From: Rhodocollybia butyracea | Lineage: Eukaryota > Basidiomycota > Agaricomycetes > Agaricales > Omphalotaceae | NCBI GenBank assembly: GCA_015501585.1 | Contig: JADNRY010000173.1 | Coordinates: 62,001 to 126,000, forward strand | Length of the DNA: 64,000 nt | Reading direction: 5' to 3' | In this document: positions 57,022-64,000 of the stretch, in pieces | Layout: each line of letters begins with the position of its first letter | How positions within the stretch are numbered: position 1 is the first letter of the stretch | Position numbers and translations under genes: made by a program | The notes under the pieces: model-generated | The model's database searches: none | Told to the model about the DNA's origin: nothing | What the model saw: the letters and a program-made list of their open reading frames with translations, nothing else

Positions 57022-58194
57022 TGTTATGACCCGGATCTAAATCCTATACACCCAATCTTTTTTCTTCTGTAACCAACTATGAACACTATCATTAATACTT
57101 CTACTTAACATTTTACATTCATTAGTTATTCAACACCATTTGGGTTAATGCTGCACACATTCTTCCAGAACACCAGAATGATCTTTAACAGTCACTGCAC
57201 AGTCTGCACAGTCATGACATCATTCTAGCTCCACAACTATGATGTCATCTTGCTACTCTACAATCATGATGTCATTCCATTGCTCCGCAGTTATGATATC
57301 ACAACACTGCTCCACAGCTATGACATCATTGCATAGCCTCTTTACATCAATGACTCAATATCAGTCATTGCACAGCCAGATATCTGAGTCAACTACGGTT
57401 CCGCATACATGACTCAATATTAGTCATTGCACAGCATTACATAGTCAGACTGACTCATCCGCAGTATTTCCGCAGTTATGACTCAAATCTAGTCATTCCG
57501 CAGCATTTCCTAACTAGTACACATTGCACAGTATATAAGTAGTCTAGATTTACCAATGTACGTGAGACGTATTATTTTTCTTAAATCCAAACCCCCACTT
57601 GTTTGCTGTTATCACTTGTGTGAATCACCAGACCAACTCATTGTATATTGTTGAGCTATCTCCAAGTTACAATACACATTTATACATCTTGTTGAGCTAA
57701 CTGCAAGTTGTATCCACTAACATTCACCTGTTGAGCTATCTCCTAGTGAATACTTCTTTAATTGCCACTTGTTGAGCTATCTCCAAGTTGCAACTTCCTA
57801 TTACTTGTTGAGCTATCTCCGAGTACTAGACACCACACTCACTATTACTTGTTGAGCTATCTCCGAGTACTAGACACCACACTCACTACTACTTGTTGAG
57901 CCATCTCCGAGTACTAGTTCTGATTCATATTACTGCTTGTTGAGCTATCTCCGAGGGTAATCTTATTATTATTATTTGTCGAGCTATCTCCAAATAATAA
58001 CTTCTGTGAGTTTTGTATTACAAACTAGTTACTAACTTTACTTGAGCCTAGTTGTTTGAGTATATATTTTTTGCCTAGCGGTTTCAACGAACGGAAAGGC
58101 TTGCTCTATAATCTCATTAATTTCTCTTATCATTTTTACTGCCAAGTTACGTACTGTGAAGGTTTGGACGAGACTAATTGATCGAGTCATAACA
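57022..58194 (+). repeat. 3' LTR, with second copy of the hairpin array (57,641-58,000)
   Basis: Carries the version GAGACGTATTATT (57,564-57,576) that pairs perfectly with the primer-binding site. TATATA lies at 57,532-57,537. One extra A near the end (AGACTAATTG) distinguishes it from the 5' LTR. Confidence 0.95.
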
Positions 58195-58958
58195 CGAACC
58201 TGCTCATTCTCCTTCATCCAAATATTACCGAGCTTATCCTCGGCTTCACCCTGGGCGTCGAAAAGACCGAAATGGTCTTGGAGTTCCTTCACGAGTGCCG
58301 AGAAGGAATTCATCCATGCCGGGGGGTTCATTGGGTTTGGATCCAGAATGTCCGGTACGAACCATTCCCAAGCGGATCCACTAAGGAAGGAAAGAGCATA
58401 CATGACCTTTTTCTGGTCAGTGAAGTATGATGGGCGGTCAATAAAGACTAAGGAAAGGGAAACGAGAAACTCCTTGAGTTTCCGAGGTTCGGAGCCGTCA
58501 AATATGTTGGGCTCCTTGACTTTGGCTTTGCCTTCCAATGGTTCGGTAGACTTACCACTGAGGAGGGTCAAAGCGGTTGCAATGGACTCAATGGAAACCT
58601 CCGAATTTGTCCATGAGTTCCAATACTGCGCCAGCATCAGGCTGGCCGCAAGCATTGAGACATCTACCACCACGGCGGGGACCGCTGGGGGATCACCACC
58701 ACCACCATTACCTGGGGGAGGAGGTGGAGGAGGACCACCACCACCACCGTTACCGGGGTCGTGCGGAGATCCAGGGGGTCCAGGAGGATCAGGAGGGAAA
58801 TTTCCTTCACCTTGGTCAAAGTCCTCGGGGAGATCACCGGGATTCGGGTCATCACCACCTCCATCGTCGGGATTGTCGTTACCATGAACTGAGCCATGGG
58901 TTTCTCCTTCGGGCTCCGGCTCTCCCGGTTGCTCCATGATCGGAGGCTGGTCGGACAT
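58195..58958 (-). pseudogene. gag: Ty3/gypsy gag, N-terminal part
   Basis: The start is MSDQPPIMEQPGEPEPEG at 58,958. An acidic Asp/Gly region and Pro/Gly-rich stretches ('NFPPDPPGPPGSPHDPG', then polyproline) precede a capsid-like domain ('EPRKLKEFLVSLSLVFIDRP', 'KVMYALSFLSGSAWEWFVPD', 'ALVKELQDHFGLFDAQGEAE'). It is cut by the LTR element after 'KENEQVR' and resumes at 47,167 ('KYNTRFNTLA'), after which a one-base shift spoils the frame. Together with 45,100-47,167 it forms one dead chromovirus. Confidence 0.88.
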
Positions 58959-59024
58959 GGTTGTAGTACGAGACCGGTTGCCTGTGAACAAAGCTCCTTG
59001 GAGTTGTTCAGCGAAGGAAAGTAG

Positions 59025-59213
59025 TTGATATATCCCTCCATTACTGCAGCCAAACAGGCTGCAAGGGAGAAAGCTGAACAGGAGGAGAAGGAGCAGAGGA
59101 TGTTGGTTAACAAGCAGCAAGAGGCCAACAAAAAGAATAAGAAGAAGTTGGGCCCAAGCAAGCGAAAGGGAACAAAGAGCACATGGCATGGGGCACCAAA
59201 ATTGGTGGTAATG
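59025..59213 (+). other. Charged antisense frame and possible gypsy primer-binding site
   Basis: The plus strand has 63 open codons ('ITAAKQAAREKAEQEEKEQR', 'KNKKKLGPSKRKGTKSTWHG') followed by a GTGAGT donor at 59,214. It resembles the tail of the Glu-Ala ORF at 44.6 kb. On the minus strand, TGGTGCCCCATGCCATG (59,182-59,198) begins with TGG and lies upstream of gypsy gag, so it may be the primer-binding site. No LTR was found beyond it. Confidence 0.35.
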
Positions 59214-59374
59214 GTGAGTCTGAGTTGGACTTAACCATTTTTAGTCTTTCTGACTCCTTTCATAGGTACCACTTCTCCTCCCAGCTTGCCCCCTCCAGTC
59301 CTGCAGACAATGGCTGGTGACAATTAGAGATGGACACGAGTCCAGTCCGGGACAACCCGGATCCAGGTGTGTAG

Positions 59375-61198
59375 CTAGGGCAAGGCTAGGTTGAGGCTAT
59401 ATATCAAGACTACAAATAGGCAACAGATAGGCTAGCTACACCAAGGCTACTTGAGATAGGCCACATATAGTCTACACCAACTGCAAATAGGCTGCAGATA
59501 GGCTACTGCTAGGATGTGGATTGGCTACATCAAGACTACAAATAAGTGACAGATAAGTTACACCAAGGCTGCAGCCTGTAGATACACTACATGAAGGGTA
59601 CAAATGTCAAAGAGGCAACAGATATGCTACCCCAAGGCTACAAATAGGCTAGGTCAAGGCTGGTCAAAGGTACAAATTAAATTAGCAAACTGGGAAGACT
59701 GATAGGCTACAAAAAAGCTACAAAAAGGCCAAAGATAGGCTACATGATGGAGGTTGTAAATAGGCTATGCCAAGGCTACAAATAAAGTACACACAGGAAA
59801 TACCAAGGTTATAGATTGGCTGAGGATAGGCTACAGATAGCCAACACCAAGGCTACAAAGAGACCACAGACAGACTATAGATAGGCTATGTATAGGCTAT
59901 ATGGAGGTCACCAATAGGCTATGTCAAGGCTACAAATAGGCTATAGATAGGCTACATGGAGGCTATAAATAGACCATGGATATGCAATGATAATCTACGG
60001 ATAGCTACAGATATGAGTAAGGTATGGATAGGCTACATCAAGGGTACTGATAAGCTACAGATATACTACAACTAGAGTACAAGTAGGCAACACCAGGGGT
60101 ACAGATAGGCTATGGAAGGGATACAGATAGGCTAGTCTGAGACTACAGATAGGTTACATCAAGGGTACAGATAGGCTACAGATAGACTACAGATAGATTA
60201 CAGGTAGGCAACACCAGGGCTACACATAAGCTATGGATGGATTACAGATAGGCTACTCCAAGGCTACAAATACGCAACAGATAGGTGACACCAAGGCTAT
60301 AAATAGAGTGTAGATAGGCTACAGATAGGTTACAAGTAGGCAACACCAGGGGTACAAATAGGTTATGGATGGGCTACAGGTAAGCTACTCCAAGGCTACA
60401 AATACACAATAAATAGGTTACACTGGGGCTACAAATAGACTATTGATTACAAGGAGGCAACACCAAGGGTACAAATAGGCTATGGATGGTCTACAGAGAG
60501 GCTACTCCAAGGCTACAAATAGGCCACAGATAGGTTACACCAAGCCTACAAATAGACTGTAGGATAGGCAACACAAAACATTGGTTATGCGGGCAGCACT
60601 GGAAGGAGCTTGCAAGTGCTCCCAGCGCTTCCAGAGCCCCAGGACACCTGCGTATGTCCAGCGCTGGACATTCAATACAGTTCACTGACAATTCAATATA
60701 TTTGCTGGAGATTACATACATTTGCTGGGGCAATTTAATTGCTAAATACAGGTTTTGCTCATGACCAAGGGAACAAATAGGCTATGGATGGGCCACAGGT
60801 AAGCAGCTCCAAGGCTACAAATAGGCAACAGATAGGTTACACCAAGGCTACAAATAGACTGTAGATAGGCTACAGATAGATTACAAGTAGGCAACACCAG
60901 GGCTACACAAATAAGCTATGGATGGGTTACAGATAGGCTACCCTAAGGCTACAAATACACAACAGATAGGTGACACCAGGGCTACAAATAGACTATGGAT
61001 AGGCTACAGATAGATTACAAGTAGGCAACGCAAGGGGTACAAATATGCTATGGATGGTCTACAGATAGGCTCCTCTGAGGCTACAAATAGGTTACAGATA
61101 GACTACAGATTGATTACATCCAGGCAATACCAAGGCAACAACTAGACTATAGATAGGCTACAGATAGATTAAAAGTGGGCAACACCAGGGGTACAAAT
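59375..61198. repeat. Minisatellite array, largest block
   Basis: Same AGGCTACAAAT/AGGCTACAGAT units as at 41.5 kb, about 1.8 kb. It includes the unique insert CAGTTCACTGACAATTCAAT at about 60,678 and a copy of the 41.5-42.4 kb block. Frames across it have no meaning. Confidence 0.85.
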
Positions 61199-62264
61199 TA
61201 GAGCTCTGCACTGTACCGTATATGGTTACGGTGCCATACGGCTACAATTGGGCTGTGAGTGTACTGCACAACTGTAGTTTCATGTGCCTGATGGTTACGG
61301 TACTGTAAAGTATGGCCATAATTTGGCAATACAGCGTACTATCAGCAGACGATACTCTTGGATGTTGGTTTAATCAGTTATTTCCTGCTTCCAAGACAGA
61401 ATATGGCATGAAGATGAGGTTGAGGAGGAGTTCCGGAGATGCCATTGGTCTGGGCTCATCTCCAAGTAGCTCCCACCATCTAATAAAAAATTAGTGAACA
61501 GGTTCCGTGTTTGCTCAGTTTATCTGGTATACTAATCTCGTACCCAGATGTACGGAAACGCGGACCGCTACGCAATAAATACAGACATAAACATCGAACA
61601 AACAAACAAACAAACAACCGAGCGTTTCCTAAACATCTGGTGCATTCTGATTGTAAGGGGGCCGAGCAGTACATAGCCACCTTAACGTGACAGGTTTGAC
61701 GCCCAGCAGCTTGCGCCTCAATGAATAAAAAACTCGAAGTCTTGCGACTTGGACTGGCAGTGGCCGTGTGTAGCTTCCTTTAAAGATTACTATGCATCCT
61801 TGCATAGAGAACCATAAAAGATACTATGAGAAAGCTTAACAAAAGGCTCAAACTGCCACAAAATGGCCACAAAAGCTATCTGCCACTGACCACAACTCAG
61901 AATGAACATTATTCTTGGTAGACTTGGACTTACTTCTTTTCATTACCAAAAACAAATGTTTTATCACCATTTTACCTTCAATTTTACCTCTGAATACGTT
62001 GGAAGAGGACGGGGCAGGTATATGTCACAGGTGTGTCACTGTGGCTATGTTGTGCTCGGCCCCCTTACGATCAGAATGCACCAGATGTCTACAACGCAGC
62101 TCTGATGTTTGTTTTGTGTTTGGCAGATTGTTTATGTCTGTATTTATTGTGGCAGAGCGGTCCGCGTCATATGCATCTGGGAACGAGATTACTGGTATAC
62201 CATATTTATGGCTGTAACGGCTGTCAAAATACGGTGAATATGGCTATTTACCCTCAAGAGCCTT
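61199..62264. mobile_element. hAT-like non-autonomous element, second copy, interrupted by a MULE-type MITE
   Basis: Left end TAGAGCTCTGCACTG, right end GGGTAAATAGCC...AAGAGCC on the complement. The interior matches 40,600-41,000 in opposite orientation. A target duplication is not clear, so the borders are approximate. Confidence 0.6.
61533..62191. mobile_element. Mutator-like MITE, 659 bp, 9-bp target duplication
   Basis: Long terminal inverted repeats of about 170 bp (TAATCTCGTACCCAGATG on the left, TAATCTCGTTCCCAGATG on the complement of the right). The flanking 9-bp duplication CTGGTATAC is at 61,524-61,532 and 62,192-62,200. Long inverted repeats with a 9-bp duplication are typical of MULEs. 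No transposase; the inverted ends include a shared GGTGCATTCTGAT and GGGGGCCGAGCA. Confidence 0.85.
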
Positions 62265-62384
62265 GACTGGCAAGGGACGAGCCCAAATTCCTAGGATGCC
62301 ATAGGATTCATAGGTCACCTAGTTTGCAAGTTTAGGCCACTCTGGGGTCACCTAGGCAAAAACGGCTTTTCCTGATGAGGGAAC

Positions 62385-62905
62385 ACCCAGGCTACAAATA
62401 GGCTATGGATGGTCTACAGATAGCCTACTCTGAGGCTACAAATTGGCAACAGATAGGCTACACCAAGGCTACAACAGACTATAGATAGTCTATGGATAGG
62501 CTATATGGAGGTCACAATAGGCTATGTCAAGGCTACAAATAGGCTATAGATAGGTTACATTGAGGCTATAAATAGACCATGGATGTGAAATGGCAAAGGT
62601 CCAGATAGGCCATAGGCCATATAGATAGGCTACATGGACACTATAAATAGACCATGGATATGCAATGATAATCTACAGATAGCTAGAGATATGAGTAGAG
62701 TATGGATAGGCTACATCAAGGGTACAGATAAGCTACAGATAGGCAAAATTAGTACAAATAGAGTACAAGTAGGCAACACCAGGGATACAGATAGGCTATG
62801 GAAGGGATACAGATAGGCTACTCTGAGGCTACAGATAGACTACAGATAGATTACAAGTAGGCACCACCAGGGCTACACATAAGCTATGGATGGATTACAG
62901 ATAAG
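62385..62905. repeat. Minisatellite array, third block
   Basis: Same units as above; the stretch 62,480-62,900 follows 59,880-60,250 closely. Confidence 0.8.
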
Positions 62906-64000
62906 GCAAGTACTAGCATACGTGCGGGTGCCTAGAAGATATAGATAAAATATCTAAGCTGGCAAACCCGACGCAGTTGCAAACATACACATAGGCTCTG
63001 AGCTTGTAAGAAAAACAAGGAAGGAAAGGAAGGATGTTTGCAAATGGAATTGGCGCGCACAGAGTCCAGAAGGCCTGGAACAGTGTCGGCCAATTCCAGT
63101 ACACAAGGTGACCCGGGCCGGCCTACATCAGCTGTAAGGAAGCATGAAGATAAGACCCAAGCACACCAAAAGGAGCAAGGCTCCCAAGAGCAATGCTCAC
63201 TTGAGGGACAAATCTGAAGGCAACCAAAACACCACCAAAGGAGACTTGCAGAATGCGATCAGTTGGTAGCAAAATTTAGCAAGTAATCTGAGATGATAAG
63301 GGAAATTGAAGCTACCAAGCCATCCTTCAAAGATAAACTCTATAATAAAGGAACAAGATGAAAACCTAATGAAGAGAGTTCATCAGTATCCGTGCCAACT
63401 GGATGTGGTAAATCCAGTTGACACAAGAGGAAGGTCCAGGTACAAAGAAAGGAAAAGTGTACTGGACTGAAGATAGGTAGGAGAATGAATTAGGTGACTG
63501 AAGGGTATGCAAACCCAACAGTAATCAAACAGGAATTGCCAACTGGACAGCTAGTCCAGAAGCAGAAAAGGGAAATGAACAAGCCAGTAAGAAAGCCCAG
63601 ATGGCCCAGAAGGACTGGACAGAGCGAGAGGTGATTGACTGGATTACCACTAACCCAGGCTAACTAACCCAGCCAATGAGAGGTCTCCAGCCAAAAGCCA
63701 CCCAGACATTCAGACTAACAAGTGGATAGGTAATGAAACTAGGCTGAAGGAGGAAGAACAGGCATTGAGTATTCACAAATCTCACAGATGAACACTGCCC
63801 CTGATTATTGAAGGAGTTGCTGCACTAATTTCCATTGAAAGATGTATCTATCTTTTAAGGCTAAAGATAATGAAAAGATGGCCTTCAAAACCATAAGATA
63901 TGAGAGAGAAGACTCCAAAAGTCTGAGGAAAGGAATGAAGACCATAGTGGTCTACTCTTGTGTGTTCTGGTTTCTCACTTTATCTGTTTCTTCACTCCAT
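62906..64000. other. No gene recognised; right end repeats 5.5-kb sequence
   Basis: Purine-rich DNA with many GGAAAT/GAAGG words, possibly the interior of a retroelement. The last 45 bp (CTTGTGTGTTCTGGTTTCTC and following, from about 63,958) match 5,501-5,555 apart from an 11-bp gap and one or two changes. Confidence 0.4.

Larger units (their letters stand above)
47173..58194 (+). mobile_element. Gag-only LTR retrotransposon (TR-GAG-like), self-priming type, 11.0 kb with hAT insertion
   Basis: LTRs at 47,173-48,344 and 57,022-58,194 differ at only three sites that I found (two substitutions and a 1-bp indel). They are flanked by the 5-bp duplication CGAAC at 47,168-47,172 and 58,195-58,199, so the insertion is complete and recent. 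The two halves of a gypsy gag meet exactly at this site. Without the hAT element it is about 7.3 kb. It has a primer-binding site, one long gag, about 1.5 kb of non-coding DNA and a polypurine tract, but no pol. It must rely on RT and integrase from another element. Confidence 0.93.

Overview
This window is eukaryotic and fungal, most likely from an Agaricomycete (Basidiomycota). The clues are short GT-AG introns of about 45-60 bp and families typical of that class: an NB-ARC/TPR STAND (NLR-like) protein with a helical N-terminal domain, an F-box protein of the mushroom type, a TET/JBP-family oxygenase, a Plavaka/KDZ transposase, a multi-TM integral membrane protein family and Ty3/gypsy chromoviruses. 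The species cannot be named from the sequence. It is a gene-poor, transposon-rich compartment. Most recognisable host-type genes are broken copies, and the best-preserved coding sequences belong to mobile elements.

Layout. 0-3 kb: a hAT-type transposase remnant running off the left edge, a foldback MITE with CACTA ends and a small spliced gene. 3-8.5 kb: mostly non-coding repeats. 8.5-13.2 kb: an NLR-like gene on the minus strand, killed by frameshift, stop codons and two nested hAT-type elements. 16.8-19.1 kb: a decayed membrane-protein gene and a coherent hypothetical gene. 21-24 kb: a low-complexity ORF and a possible DUF6532-like gene. 25.4-26.8 kb: a decayed SPT16 (FACT subunit) paralogue. 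28.3-29.2 kb: an F-box gene. 30-36.6 kb: a TET/JBP oxygenase pseudogene, a RecQ-like helicase fragment, a Plavaka transposase fragment and two tRNA-like genes. 38.8-43.9 kb: an inverted arrangement of LTRs, ~12-bp minisatellite arrays, a hAT-like element and a copia RNase H tail.

44-59.3 kb is a Russian doll. A decayed minus-strand Ty3/gypsy element holds an 11-kb LTR retrotransposon at 47,173-58,194 (5-bp duplication CGAAC). That element holds a complete hAT transposon at 50,642-54,380 (8-bp duplication GATGGACG) inside its gag gene. 59.4-62.9 kb is again minisatellite, interrupted by a hAT-like element that itself carries a Mutator-like MITE with a 9-bp duplication.

The most interesting system is the 11-kb LTR element. 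It encodes only Gag; no protease, RT, RNase H or integrase is visible. Its primer-binding site, one base after the 5' LTR, is not an obvious tRNA complement. It is complementary over 13 nt to a stretch of its own LTR 32 bp downstream of a TATA box, which is the geometry expected for Tf1-type self-primed reverse transcription. Between that inferred transcription start and gag lie nine consecutive potential hairpins with a near-constant loop (consensus GTTGAGCTATCTCC) and stems that change sequence while largely staying complementary. I know of no described element with this combination, but no database search was possible here.

A second theme is decay by C-to-T (or G-to-A) change at what look like ancestral CpG sites: CGA-to-TGA stops in the gypsy pol and the NLR, and a probable CGT-to-CAT change in the TET/JBP oxygenase. 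This fits methylation-linked or RIP-like mutation.
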